From positions 1-64,000 of the forward strand of contig JAGXSZ010000013.1 in NCBI GenBank assembly GCA_018333515.1: a stretch of 64,000 nucleotides of DNA, read 5' to 3'. The notes under the pieces are model-generated. The model did no database searches, was not told where the DNA came from, and saw nothing but the letters and a program-made list of their open reading frames with translations. Source of the DNA: Actinomycetota bacterium (GTDB lineage Bacteria > Actinomycetota > Aquicultoria > Aquicultorales > Aquicultoraceae). Below are positions 32,448 through 41,282 of the stretch, in pieces (within the stretch, counting starts at the first letter, position 1; each line of letters opens with the position of its first letter). A program made the position numbers and the translations under genes.

Positions 32448-34349
32448 CTACTCTCCGGAATCGCCGACGACGATGAGGACTAAGGTTCCTTTTCTTCGTT
32501 GCTCGCCCCCGCTCGGGTCCTGGCTTATGACGCGGTTGTCCTTATCGGCCGATACTCCACTTAGGATTTGCGGATCGATATTGAAGCCTTTCTCCGCCAG
32601 GATAGCCTTGGCCTCGTCCTCGAGTTTGTCGAGCACATCTGGGACGGCTATAAGTTCGGGACCCTTGCTAACGTAGATCGTAACAACCGATTCCTTCTTC
32701 ACCAGGCTTCCGGCGATAGGGACGGTGCGTATTACGGCTCCTTTGTCTATCGTTTCATGGAACGCCTCCGAAGTCTTAACCGTAAGCCCGTCGCCCGCGA
32801 GAAGGCTCTCGGCATCAGCCGAGGTCTTTCCTTCGACATCTTGTATTTGAACCGAATCCCGGCCCTTGCTTATTATGAGGTTTACCTCGGTGTCGGCCGG
32901 AACCTCTTCGTCCATCTCGGGCTCGGTTCGGATGACCTTGTCCTGGTCGAATTCGTCGCTGAACTCGTATTTGCTGTCGCCGAGCGCCAGTCCCGCCTTG
33001 ATTAGTTTGTTTGTGGCGACCGCCGAGGTCTCGCCGGTCACATCGGGGACGGTTACCAGGTCGCGGCCCATGCTCACGGTTACCGCCACCTCTTTGCCTT
33101 CTTCCAGCTTCTCGCCCGCGCCGGGCTGTTGGCTCATGACGATCCCCGGTTCGATCGTATTGCTAAACGCCTCGCTGACCTCGCCAAGCTTTAGGCCTTT
33201 GGCGCTGAGCATGGCCGCTGCTTCGGCTTCGGTCTTTTCGGTGAGGTCGGGGACGGTTATCATCTCGGGGCCGCCTACGATACCGGAGCTTACCAGGAAC
33301 CAACCGCCGGCCGCGCTTGCCGTTAAAACGAGCATGACCGCGATGATAATCGCCGGCCAGTTAGGTTTTGTTTTAGCCGGCGCCGGGATAGGCCTGGGCG
33401 CCTGGCGCTGCGTCGCCGCGTCGTTGCGCGATGTTTGAAGCGGCGCCATAACCAGCGTCTCCTGCTCGTCCGGCGGGATGGCGACAATGGGCATGCCTTC
33501 CATCAAGCGCATGATGTCGTTTCGCATCTCGGCGGCGCTCTGGTATCTGCTCTCCGGGTTCTTGGCCATCGCCTTCAGGATTATCGTCTGAAGCGCCGGC
33601 GTCACCTCGGGGTTGATTTCAGTGGGCCGCACCGGGGACTCATGGACGTGCTTGAGGGCTATCGCGACCGGGTTTTCGCCGTCGAACGGTATGCGCCCGG
33701 TGACCATCTCGTAGAGGACGACGCCGGCTGAATAGATATCCGAGGTGACCCCGACCTCATGGCCCCGCGCTTGTTCCGGCGAGAGGTAGTGCGCGGTCCC
33801 TAGAATCGTGCCGGTCTGTGTCATAGTCGAGACACCCGCGCGCGCGATACCGAAGTCGGTCACTTTAACCTCATCGTCCTTTGTGATGATGATGTTGTGC
33901 GGCTTGATGTCCCGGTGGATGATGTCGTTGCGGTGGGCGAAGCTGAGCGCCGATAGAACCTTTTTGGTTATCTCCATCGCCTCACGAAGCCCCACTACTC
34001 CTTTTGACCGGATGTGTTGCTTGAGGCTCTCGCCCTCGAGGAGTTCCATCACTATGAAGTAAGTGCTGTTTTGGCTGCCCCAGTCGTAGATGCTGACTAT
34101 ATTGGGGTGGTTCAAGTTGGCGGCGGCTTGCGCTTCGCGCCTGAAGCGTGTGACGAAATCCTCGTCTTCGGCAAAATGGCGGTGGAGTACCTTAATCGCC
34201 ACAGGTCTCTCAAGGACAGAGTCCATGGCTTTGTACACATCGGCCATGCCGCCCGAGCCTATTTTGGCGATTATTTGATAGCGGTCGTTGAAGACTTGCT
34301 GTTCCATCTGTTGATTTAGGACTCCCATATTTCTAACAAATTTCGTCAT
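32448..34349 (-). CDS. pknB: PknB-like Ser/Thr protein kinase with four PASTA domains
   Basis: 633 residues. Kinase domain with IGSGGMADVYKAMD, VAIKVLH, IIHRDIKPHNIII, DFGIARAG and GTAHYLSPEQARG. A Pro-rich juxtamembrane region precedes a helix at about residue 335 (AIIIAVMLVLTASAAGGWFL). Four extracellular PASTA repeats of about 68 residues follow (VPDLTEKTEAEA, VPDVTGETSAVA, IQDVEGKTSADA, VPDVLDKLEDEA). Such kinases sense muropeptides or lipid II and control wall growth. Starts at 34349, 34328 or 34307 are all possible. It is last in the cell-wall cluster. Confidence 0.95.
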   Translation of the reverse strand: MTKFVRNMGVLNQQMEQQVFNDRYQIIAKIGSGGMADVYKAMDSVLERPVAIKVLHRHFAEDEDFVTRFRREAQAAANLNHPNIVSIYDWGSQNSTYFIVMELLEGESLKQHIRSKGVVGLREAMEITKKVLSALSFAHRNDIIHRDIKPHNIIITKDDEVKVTDFGIARAGVSTMTQTGTILGTAHYLSPEQARGHEVGVTSDIYSAGVVLYEMVTGRIPFDGENPVAIALKHVHESPVRPTEINPEVTPALQTIILKAMAKNPESRYQSAAEMRNDIMRLMEGMPIVAIPPDEQETLVMAPLQTSRNDAATQRQAPRPIPAPAKTKPNWPAIIIAVMLVLTASAAGGWFLVSSGIVGGPEMITVPDLTEKTEAEAAAMLSAKGLKLGEVSEAFSNTIEPGIVMSQQPGAGEKLEEGKEVAVTVSMGRDLVTVPDVTGETSAVATNKLIKAGLALGDSKYEFSDEFDQDKVIRTEPEMDEEVPADTEVNLIISKGRDSVQIQDVEGKTSADAESLLAGDGLTVKTSEAFHETIDKGAVIRTVPIAGSLVKKESVVTIYVSKGPELIAVPDVLDKLEDEAKAILAEKGFNIDPQILSGVSADKDNRVISQDPSGGEQRRKGTLVLIVVGDSGE

Positions 34350-34475
34350 CTGCTTCGATTATCCTGCAACTAAGTCTAAATTCTTGCATACTATGCCGAG
34401 CTTTGAAAGGTCCTGGAAATCGCTTGCCCGTTGTACAAGTTACTATCAGGGTTCAAGTTTTTAATCATACCAGAC

Positions 34476-35885
34476 TTAGTCGTTTTTTCCTATCCAAGTT
34501 TTCATTACTTCTTTGGCGATGGGCGCCGCCACCTTGCCGCCGGTACCGGCGTTTTCCACTATGACCGCGACGACTATCGCCGGGTCATCGGCGGGCGCGA
34601 AGCCGACAAACCAGGCGTGAGGCGCTCCCTTGCCGACCTCGGCGGTGCCTGTTTTTCCCGCGACCCGGACCCCGTCGATGCGCGCGGCCCCACCCGTTCC
34701 CTCATCGACGACTTTCTCCATCATCGCCGCAAGCGCCCCGGCGGTCTCTTCCGAGACGGGCCTTAGCCGGGTGCGCGGTTTTCGTTCGAAGACCACGGTG
34801 CCGTCGTGTTCGGCGGCGTGAGCGACCAGGTAGGGCTGCCTTATCTCCCCCCGGTTGGCAACCGCGGCGCCGACCAGCGCCATTGTCAGCGGGCTGGCCT
34901 CGATTCTTCCCTGGCCTACCGCCATCCATGCGACCTCTAGCGGGTCCATATCTTTCGCGGCGGGCAGCTTGCTCTTTGACGTCGGCAAATCGAACGGGGT
35001 GTCGCGATTGAAGCCGAACCGCTCCGATACCTCGACGAGTTTATCGCCGCCGAGGTCGACGCCGACCTGCGCGAAGACCGTATTTATCGACTTGGCGAAG
35101 GCGGTTTCAAAGGAGACCTCGCCGAAGGACGTCCCTTCGTAGTTGGTCACTTTACCTCCGTGGACCGCTAGCTGAGCCGGGGCCTCGAAGGTGGTCGAGG
35201 GCGATATCCGGCCTTGCTCGAGGGCCGCCGCCCCGGAGACTATCTTGAACGAAGAGCCGGGGACGAAACGGCCCTGCGTCACGCGGTTTACAAGGACGCC
35301 CTCTTCGCTGCCGCTCAGGGCTTTCCAGTCGGTGTCGATTGTGTTGGGGTCGTAAGAGGGTTGGCTGACGAGCGCCAGGACCGCTCCGGTGCGGGGGTCG
35401 AGCGCGACGACCGCCCCTTTTCTCGCGCCGAGCGCTTTGGCGGCGGCGCGAGAAAGGCGCATATTTATCGTAAGGGTAAGCGTGTTCCCCGGCACATCTT
35501 TGCCGAGCAGGCGTTTCAGATAGTCATCGAGCGACGATACTTTGCTCTTCCCGGAGAGATAATCGTTGTAGGTAAGCTCGAGGCCCGCCCGCCCGTATTT
35601 AGTCGAGTAGAAACCGGTTATAGGTGCTGTCAGCGCCCTCTCGGGGTAGCCGCGGCTATAGCCGGCGCCGTCCGCATGGCTTCTCGCCAGGACCACATTG
35701 TCGGCGCTGATGATGTCGCCCCGCTCGATTCGCCGCTCGGTGAGGAGCGGACGGACGTTTTCGGGTTTCGCGGTGAGCTTTTGCGCGCCCAGGAACTGGA
35801 GGTAGGTAAGGTTTAAGACGAGAATCAGGGAGGCGGCGGTAAAAGCCGCGCCGAGCCTGCCGATGCGTTTATTCACCGCGCTCAC
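34476..35885 (-). CDS. pbpA: Class B penicillin-binding protein (PbpA/FtsI-like transpeptidase)
   Basis: 469 residues. One N-terminal helix (FTAASLILVLNLTYLQFL) is followed by a short dimerisation domain (ERRIERGDIISADNVVLA). The transpeptidase domain has SxxK in PGSSFKIVSG, SxN in KSINTVF and KTG in VAGKTGTAEV. It cross-links peptidoglycan with the SEDS protein encoded just upstream. Its start overlaps the ftsW/rodA gene by 17 bases. Confidence 0.95.
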   Translation of the reverse strand: MSAVNKRIGRLGAAFTAASLILVLNLTYLQFLGAQKLTAKPENVRPLLTERRIERGDIISADNVVLARSHADGAGYSRGYPERALTAPITGFYSTKYGRAGLELTYNDYLSGKSKVSSLDDYLKRLLGKDVPGNTLTLTINMRLSRAAAKALGARKGAVVALDPRTGAVLALVSQPSYDPNTIDTDWKALSGSEEGVLVNRVTQGRFVPGSSFKIVSGAAALEQGRISPSTTFEAPAQLAVHGGKVTNYEGTSFGEVSFETAFAKSINTVFAQVGVDLGGDKLVEVSERFGFNRDTPFDLPTSKSKLPAAKDMDPLEVAWMAVGQGRIEASPLTMALVGAAVANRGEIRQPYLVAHAAEHDGTVVFERKPRTRLRPVSEETAGALAAMMEKVVDEGTGGAARIDGVRVAGKTGTAEVGKGAPHAWFVGFAPADDPAIVVAVIVENAGTGGKVAAPIAKEVMKTWIGKND

Positions 35886-37176
35886 CTCGCTTTGCCGAGA
35901 TCGTCAGAAGCAGCGCGAGCAGGATAAAGTTGATCAAGATGGAGCTGCCGCCGTAGCTCATGTACGGCAAGGTCACCCCGGTGAGCGGTATCAGTTTTGT
36001 CGTCCCGCCGAGTATGACGAACGTTTGCAGCGCAAAGACCGAGGTAAGCCCGGCGGCTACCAATTTGCCGAACTCGTCGTCGGCGGTTAGTGCGATTTTC
36101 AAGCCCCGCGAGATAAACAGGAGGTAGGCGAGGATGACCGCGACGCTGCCGAGCAAGCCGAGTTCTTCGGCGATGGCCGAGAATATGAAATCGGTATGTA
36201 CGGCCGGGATAAGGTTCGGATTTCCCAGGCCCAGGCCGGTTCCCGCCAGACCCCCGCTCGATATCGCGAATATCGACTGGATTATCTGATAGCCCCGGCC
36301 GGAGGGGTCGAGCCAGGGGTCGAGCCATATATCGAAGCGCACTTGGACATGGGAGAAGGCGAAGTAGCAGGCGGCAGCCCCGGCGATGAAGAGGCTTGTC
36401 CCGAGGACAACGTAGAACGGCCGCCCGGTCGCCACGTATAGCATCGCCAGGAACAAGCCGAAAAAGAGGAGTGATGTCCCCAGGTCTCTCTCTAAAACCA
36501 GGATGACTAGGGAGACGGCCCACATGATGAGGAGCGGGCCGAGGTGTTTCAGCTCGGGCAGCCAGATTCCGAAGGCCTGCTTTGTCGATATCGAAAGAAG
36601 TCGGCGTTTTTCCTCGAGGTATGATGCGAGGAACAAGACGAAACAGAGCTTGGCTATCTCGGCCGGTTGAAAGGAGACCGGCCCGAGGTCTATCCAGAGG
36701 CGCGCTCCGCCCCGTTCGACTCCGAGGAAGACCGGCGCGAACAATAAGATGACGCCGGCGATGGCCCAGGTGTATTTATAGTCCTTGAATTTCTGGTAAC
36801 GGCGCGCCGTAAGCATCGCCCCAACGAGCGCTATCGCCCCAACGAGCAGCCATACGGCCTGCGCGGCCGCTAATTCGGGCTTGAGACGCCAAATCATCAC
36901 CAGCCCAAGACCGGTGATGAACGCGACGAGTGGAACGAGAGTGGGCTCCGCTGTTGAGACAAACAAGCGGTTCGCTATATGTATGGCGATGAAGACGGCG
37001 GCGAGAAACCCGGTAAAGCGCAGCGCGGTCGCGATCGGCCGGCCGGTGTTGAGCGCGGTCAAGACAAAGCCGGTCGCGATTACCAGCATTGCGAAGAATA
37101 TTAGGAGTAACTCACGGTTTCGGTTCGTGCCGCTCATAACTCGAATCGCGCGCCGCCTTTGGGTTTGTTTGGACAT
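35869..37176 (-). CDS. rodA: SEDS-family peptidoglycan glycosyltransferase (FtsW/RodA)
   Basis: 435 residues with about ten transmembrane helices. Typical SEDS positions include FQPAEIAKLCFVLFLASYLE, LLIMWAVSLVILVLERDLGT, GRGYQIIQSIFAISSGGLAG then TGLGLGNP, and the C-terminal LTGVTLPYMSYGGSSILINF. The Asp of ERDLGTSLLFF is the conserved catalytic residue. Position next to pbpA and pstP matches actinobacterial rodA. The start could also be the ATG at 37137. Confidence 0.94.
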   Translation of the reverse strand: MSKQTQRRRAIRVMSGTNRNRELLLIFFAMLVIATGFVLTALNTGRPIATALRFTGFLAAVFIAIHIANRLFVSTAEPTLVPLVAFITGLGLVMIWRLKPELAAAQAVWLLVGAIALVGAMLTARRYQKFKDYKYTWAIAGVILLFAPVFLGVERGGARLWIDLGPVSFQPAEIAKLCFVLFLASYLEEKRRLLSISTKQAFGIWLPELKHLGPLLIMWAVSLVILVLERDLGTSLLFFGLFLAMLYVATGRPFYVVLGTSLFIAGAAACYFAFSHVQVRFDIWLDPWLDPSGRGYQIIQSIFAISSGGLAGTGLGLGNPNLIPAVHTDFIFSAIAEELGLLGSVAVILAYLLFISRGLKIALTADDEFGKLVAAGLTSVFALQTFVILGGTTKLIPLTGVTLPYMSYGGSSILINFILLALLLTISAKRGERGE

Positions 37177-37186
37177 TAAGGGGCGC

Positions 37187-37930
37187 TCAACCGCGCCACA
37201 GGCGGTTTATGCTCCCGGGTGAGTTCTTGCTGTTTTCGAACATTATAACGGTGATGTTGTCGTTTCCGCCCTTGTCGTTAGCCCAGGCGACCAGCTCTCG
37301 GCACGCTTCCTCCAGGCCTTTTTTGTCTCGGAGGACTTCGGCTATTTCCTCGTCGCTGAGCATCGTGTTTAAGCCGTCGGTGCAGAGCAAAAATTTATCG
37401 CCCGGCAGCATTTCCTCCACGATGATGTCGACCTTTATATCGTTATCGCCGCCGACCGCCCTCGTGATGACGCTGCGCTGCGGATGAATCTCGGCTTCCT
37501 CGGGTTTGAGGTGCCCGCTCTCGACCATCTGCGCGACGAGCGAGTGGTCTCTGGTGAGCTGCATGAGCTTGCCGTCTCGCATACGGTAGAGCCGGCTGTC
37601 TCCGACGTGTCCGATATAGAGCTTGCCGCTCTTGGGGACTGCGACCGTGAGCGTCGTGCCCATGCCGCGTCTGTCCAGGTCGCGGACGGCTTTATCGTGT
37701 ACCGTTTTATTGGCGCGTTTTACCGCTTCTTCGAGCAGCTCCTCCAGGGTGTCTTCCGCGCGCTTGCTCAAGGCGAACGCCAGTGCTTCGAGCGCCATAG
37801 AGCTGGCGACCTCGCCGGCGCGGTGGCCGCCCATGCCGTCCGCGACCGCAAAGAGCGCGCCGTCCGCGATATATGCGTCCTCGTTCAGACTTCTTTTTTT
37901 GCCGACATCGGTCAATGCTGTATATTTCAT
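37187..37930 (-). CDS. pstP: PP2C-type protein phosphatase (PstP-like)
   Basis: 247 residues from the ATG at 37930. Metal-binding motifs: TDVGKKRSLNEDAY, FAVADGMGGHRAGEVAS, MGTTLTVAV, IGHVGDSRLYRM, LTRDHSLV, LCTDGLNTM, KGGNDNITVIMF. It is the cytoplasmic catalytic domain only; the transmembrane and extracellular tail of mycobacterial PstP is missing. It would reverse phosphorylation by the two kinases of the cluster. A TTG at 37954 gives a slightly longer alternative. Confidence 0.94.
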   Translation of the reverse strand: MKYTALTDVGKKRSLNEDAYIADGALFAVADGMGGHRAGEVASSMALEALAFALSKRAEDTLEELLEEAVKRANKTVHDKAVRDLDRRGMGTTLTVAVPKSGKLYIGHVGDSRLYRMRDGKLMQLTRDHSLVAQMVESGHLKPEEAEIHPQRSVITRAVGGDNDIKVDIIVEEMLPGDKFLLCTDGLNTMLSDEEIAEVLRDKKGLEEACRELVAWANDKGGNDNITVIMFENSKNSPGSINRLWRG

Positions 37931-38099
37931 AGTATTTAAGAATGCGTCTTCCAAATTGTGTCCGACTCAACTCTCTCAAGACAAAGAATACAAGAGTCAG
38001 GGTCGAGAATCCAGACGGCGAGTGATATAATCGATGCTCCGCGCGGAGCGGCGTAGCTTTCAATCCATAACGGGGCAAATCTCTTGGTCTTTAGGGTTG

Positions 38100-38516
38100 T
38101 CATTGGGCAAACCTAAAGGTGGTCTCTCCTATCTTAAACCGGCTGTTGTCGACGAGATTGACCGGCTTATCGATAAGCTCGCCCTCGATGGTCGTACCAT
38201 TGGTGCTGTTCAGGTCTTCCAGCCAGTAAGCGGAATCCGCGCGATAGACCCTCGCGTGGTGCGCCGAGGCGAACGTATCGTCTAAAATAATGTCGCAATC
38301 GGGTGCGCGTCCGATGAGCACCTGTTCGATGACGGGCACCGAATCGATATCCCCCGCCGCGATTCCTTCTTCGATTACGATACGCGGCGGCTCGTCGCTT
38401 CCGGCCAGGCGCGCGCTTCCCAGGTCGCGCGAGATGGCCCTTACCGCGAAGAACAAAAAGAGGTATATCGCGACCAGCAGGGCTATTTGCAGCGCCAGTG
38501 TGACCTCGTTAAACAC
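38100..38516 (-). CDS. fhaB: FhaB-like membrane-anchored FHA-domain protein
   Basis: 138 residues. An N-terminal helix (VTLALQIALLVAIYLFLFFA) is followed by a linker and a C-terminal forkhead-associated domain with IGRAPDCDIILDD, ASAHHARVYR and LNSTNGTTIEG. These are the phosphothreonine-binding Arg, Ser-His and Asn residues. In actinobacteria FhaB (FipA) connects kinase signalling to the division and elongation machinery. The gene lies one base after fhaA. Confidence 0.9.
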   Translation of the reverse strand: MFNEVTLALQIALLVAIYLFLFFAVRAISRDLGSARLAGSDEPPRIVIEEGIAAGDIDSVPVIEQVLIGRAPDCDIILDDTFASAHHARVYRADSAYWLEDLNSTNGTTIEGELIDKPVNLVDNSRFKIGETTFRFAQ

Positions 38517-38517
38517 G

Positions 38518-39240
38518 CTATTCTCTCCTAAAGTGGAGCTTGGTCTTGCCGACGACGACGACGTCGCCCTCTTTCAGGGAGTGTTCCTCGACCTTGGCGC
38601 CGTTTACAAAGGTGCCGTTGGTACTGCCGAGGTCTTGCAGGACATACCCTGTGCCGAGGTGCTCTATTCGCGCATGGTGTCGCGATACGTTGGCGTCGGC
38701 GACTACGATGTCGTTGTCGGGCGCCCGGCCCACCCCTATCTTTCGCCCCGTTAGCAAGGTCTTAGTAGACCCTCCTCGCCCGGTGCGAACCAAGAATGCC
38801 TGCTTGGTCGAGGTGCGTGCCGTAGGCTTCATTATAGTCGTGCCGTCCGGCGCCTCGACAACGACCGAATCCCTGCTCTCCAGGCTGCTCTCTATCGAAA
38901 ACTCGCCGAGCGATAACTTTGTCCGCCTCTTCAATTCGATGAAGGGGTGCCCGACGAGTTCATAACCCGCTTTTTTCGCGTGCGCCGTGAGAAAGCTTTG
39001 CAGCTCGGAGACGAGAGTCTTCGCGAACGGGCGCAGTTTCTCCAAGTCCTCGGCGCCGACGAATATGGTGTAGTGGTTGGGCACATACACCTTCTTAACG
39101 CTTATGGTCCGGTTCGCGTCCATCTCCCGGGATAACTTTTTAGCCAGCTCCACCGGCTGGACACCCGATTTGAATTGCCTGGTAAAAAAGCCCTCAAACA
39201 GTGACTCGAGCCGTTGCTCAAGCTCTCTCAACAAGCTCAC
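38518..39240 (-). CDS. fhaA: FhaA-like protein (DUF3662 plus FHA domain)
   Basis: 240 residues. The N-terminal DUF3662 domain contains SLFEGFFTRQFKSGVQPVEL then AKKLSREMDANRTISV, and VPNHYTIFV. A linker precedes the FHA domain IGVGRAPDNDIVVADANVSR then HHARI and LGSTNGTFVNG. In M. tuberculosis the FHA domain of FhaA binds a phosphorylated lipid-II flippase pseudokinase. No such partner is seen here. Confidence 0.93.
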   Translation of the reverse strand: MSLLRELEQRLESLFEGFFTRQFKSGVQPVELAKKLSREMDANRTISVKKVYVPNHYTIFVGAEDLEKLRPFAKTLVSELQSFLTAHAKKAGYELVGHPFIELKRRTKLSLGEFSIESSLESRDSVVVEAPDGTTIMKPTARTSTKQAFLVRTGRGGSTKTLLTGRKIGVGRAPDNDIVVADANVSRHHARIEHLGTGYVLQDLGSTNGTFVNGAKVEEHSLKEGDVVVVGKTKLHFRRE

Positions 39241-39271
39241 TAGTCGCCTCCCTTATACCCTAAGCGGCTTG

Positions 39272-41011
39272 CTAGTCCGCGCTCTCGATTAGACGCTCGT
39301 ATTCTTTCGGCGGCCTTATGATAGGCAGCAGTAGGAGTATTATAAGTGAAAAAGAAAGGTCTTGCATTAGCGCGCTCATGTCCATGTTATCGCTCTCGAG
39401 ATTCGCGAACGCTCCCTGATAACCGAGGACCAGGACGACAAAACCTGACAACACGGCGCTTAGCCAGCGCCCTTTTCGCTTGACAAACGAGGTCGTCGCC
39501 GCGACTATAGCCCAGAGGATCGGCTGGAGCAGCAAGAACGGGTTTTCGATGAACGGGCCGCTTATAAGTTGCGCGACATAGATAGGATTGGTCTCGCCCT
39601 CAAGCATCGACCAGAGATCGTAGCTCTGTACCAGCAGCGGGGCGGTGGTGTCGGCCGCGAAGATGTTGACCAACTCGAAGACAAGGCACCCCAGTCCGGC
39701 GATGAAAGCCGCCGTGACCGGGCCGGCAAGCAGGCCGACCGCGACCGGGAAGACCAAGGGTATCCGCAGGAACCCGAAGACGGCCCCGGCGGCGGGCCAC
39801 ACCGAGAGCGCCGGCCGCCACCGCGAAATAGTCGCCCAATAAGGAACCGCCAGGGCGAGCGCGACGATGAAAACGCCGGTCGAGTGCTTCGCGGCCGTCA
39901 AAGCAAGGAGCACCAAGGTGAGGCCGACCGTATGGCCGGGGAGGAGGAGCACCATTAAAAATATAGTCGCCGCCCCGAACAACGTGAGGCTTCTGGGAAC
40001 GCCGAACCAGCTGTGGAGTATCGGGAAGAACGGCGCCGCGAGGAGCATCGCTATCGCGGTCCGTGCCGCGGGTTCACCGTGTTCCTCGAAGAAGCGCCAC
40101 AGACTCCCGCGCCAACCGGCCAACTCGTACTCGGCACGGCCTTCGGCGCGCCGTCCGTACCGCTCCATCATTAGGGCGAGCGTCTTTTCCGGGAGCGCGG
40201 TGCCTCCGAGCATACCCTCCAGGCTCGCGCGAAATTCGAACGCGCTCGCGTACCGCTCTTCCGGGTTTTTCTCCAGCGCTCGCATCACGACCGCGTCGGT
40301 CGGCGCGTCGAGGAGCGCGTTGACGGCGCTCGGCGGCGGCGGGTCGAATTTTTGCACCAGGCTTAGGGTCTCGTTAGCGCTCTCTCCGCTAAAGGGGATG
40401 GCGTCGGTGAGCATTTCGTATAGGAGTGTGCCGAGCGAGAAGATGTCGCTTCGCTCGTCGACGATATCCCCGCGCGCCTGCTCGGGCGACATATAGCTAA
40501 AAGTGCCGATGATATCGCCGCTCGTTATCGTCGATGCGCCTTTGATGGCGGCGATTCCGAAGTCCATGACCTTGAGCCGTCCATCGTTTAAGACCATGAC
40601 GTTCTCGGGCTTGATGTCACGGTGGATGATGCCGTGTTCGTGGGCCGCCGTGAGCGCCCGGCAGATTTGACCCGCGACCACCAGTGCCTCCTCGACCGGG
40701 AGCGGGGCGAGCCGCGCGAGGATTTTCGAGAGCGGAACCCCTTCGATCAGTTCCATAATGAGATAATAGTCGTCCCCGTCTTTCTCGAATTCGTGGAGGG
40801 TGACGATATTTGGATGGTTGAGGAGCGCGACCGTTCGCGCTTCGCGAATGACGCGCTCGGCCGAGCGGCGGTCGACGTGGATTTGTTTGATGGCGACGAC
40901 CCGCTCCATGCGCGTATCGAAAGCCTCGTAGACGTCGGAGAACCCGCCGCCGCCCAGCTTGGACGTTATTTTATAACGGTTGAGGAGTAGTTGATCCGTT
41001 CTTACGTACAT
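39272..41011 (-). CDS. Second Ser/Thr kinase with a polytopic membrane domain
   Basis: 579 residues. Kinase domain (1-280): LGGGGFSDVYEAFD, VAIKQIHVD, HGIIHRDIKPENVMVLNDGR, DFGIAAIKG, GTFSYMSPEQARGD. After a linker come seven or eight helices (AIAMLLAAPFFPILHSWFG, GLTLVLLALTAAKHSTGVF, FPVAVGLLAGPVTAAFIAGL, SLIILLLLPII) with no PASTA or other extracellular domain. It occupies the head of the cluster upstream of fhaA, where M. tuberculosis has no kinase. The membrane part is of unknown type and may be a sensor or a transporter-like scaffold. Confidence 0.9.
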   Translation of the reverse strand: MYVRTDQLLLNRYKITSKLGGGGFSDVYEAFDTRMERVVAIKQIHVDRRSAERVIREARTVALLNHPNIVTLHEFEKDGDDYYLIMELIEGVPLSKILARLAPLPVEEALVVAGQICRALTAAHEHGIIHRDIKPENVMVLNDGRLKVMDFGIAAIKGASTITSGDIIGTFSYMSPEQARGDIVDERSDIFSLGTLLYEMLTDAIPFSGESANETLSLVQKFDPPPPSAVNALLDAPTDAVVMRALEKNPEERYASAFEFRASLEGMLGGTALPEKTLALMMERYGRRAEGRAEYELAGWRGSLWRFFEEHGEPAARTAIAMLLAAPFFPILHSWFGVPRSLTLFGAATIFLMVLLLPGHTVGLTLVLLALTAAKHSTGVFIVALALAVPYWATISRWRPALSVWPAAGAVFGFLRIPLVFPVAVGLLAGPVTAAFIAGLGCLVFELVNIFAADTTAPLLVQSYDLWSMLEGETNPIYVAQLISGPFIENPFLLLQPILWAIVAATTSFVKRKGRWLSAVLSGFVVLVLGYQGAFANLESDNMDMSALMQDLSFSLIILLLLPIIRPPKEYERLIESAD

Positions 41012-41160
41012 CTAAAGCTACTTCGACGAGCCGGACGCTTTCTCCTTGATTATATTGCGCGGCGGGTAAAAATGATATAATCTATGATGCGATTGGATAG
41101 TGTCCGGACGCGAACGGATTTTGCGGACGCGCAAAGTTAGTCAATGTGTGCGAGATTTTT

Positions 41161-41247
41161 GCGAGAATGGCGGAATTGGCAGACGCGCTAGGTTCAGGGT
41201 CTAGTGTCCGTAAGGATATGGGGGTTCAAGTCCCCCTTCTCGCACCA
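41161..41247 (+). tRNA. tRNA-Leu(CAG)
   Basis: The acceptor GCGAGAA/TTCTCGC closes with discriminator A and an encoded CCA (41245-41247). The anticodon arm CTAGG-TTCAGGG-TCTAG gives CAG. The long variable arm TGTCCGTAAGGATA is of the class II type. A TATAAT at 41076-41081 could belong to its promoter. Confidence 0.95.
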
Positions 41248-41248
41248 A

Positions 41249-41275
41249 AAAAGCCACCTCTTTCGGGTGGCTTTT
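41249..41275 (+). terminator. Terminator after tRNA-Leu
   Basis: AAAAGCCACC pairs with GGTGGCTTTT around CTCTTTCG. It lies between tRNA-Leu and the convergent larC and can serve both. Confidence 0.85.
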
Positions 41276-41282
41276 AGCGCTT

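Noticed and set aside
39569-39958. Long plus-strand frames over the kinase and FHA genes
   Set aside because: Shadow ORFs created by the high-GC codon usage of the minus-strand genes.
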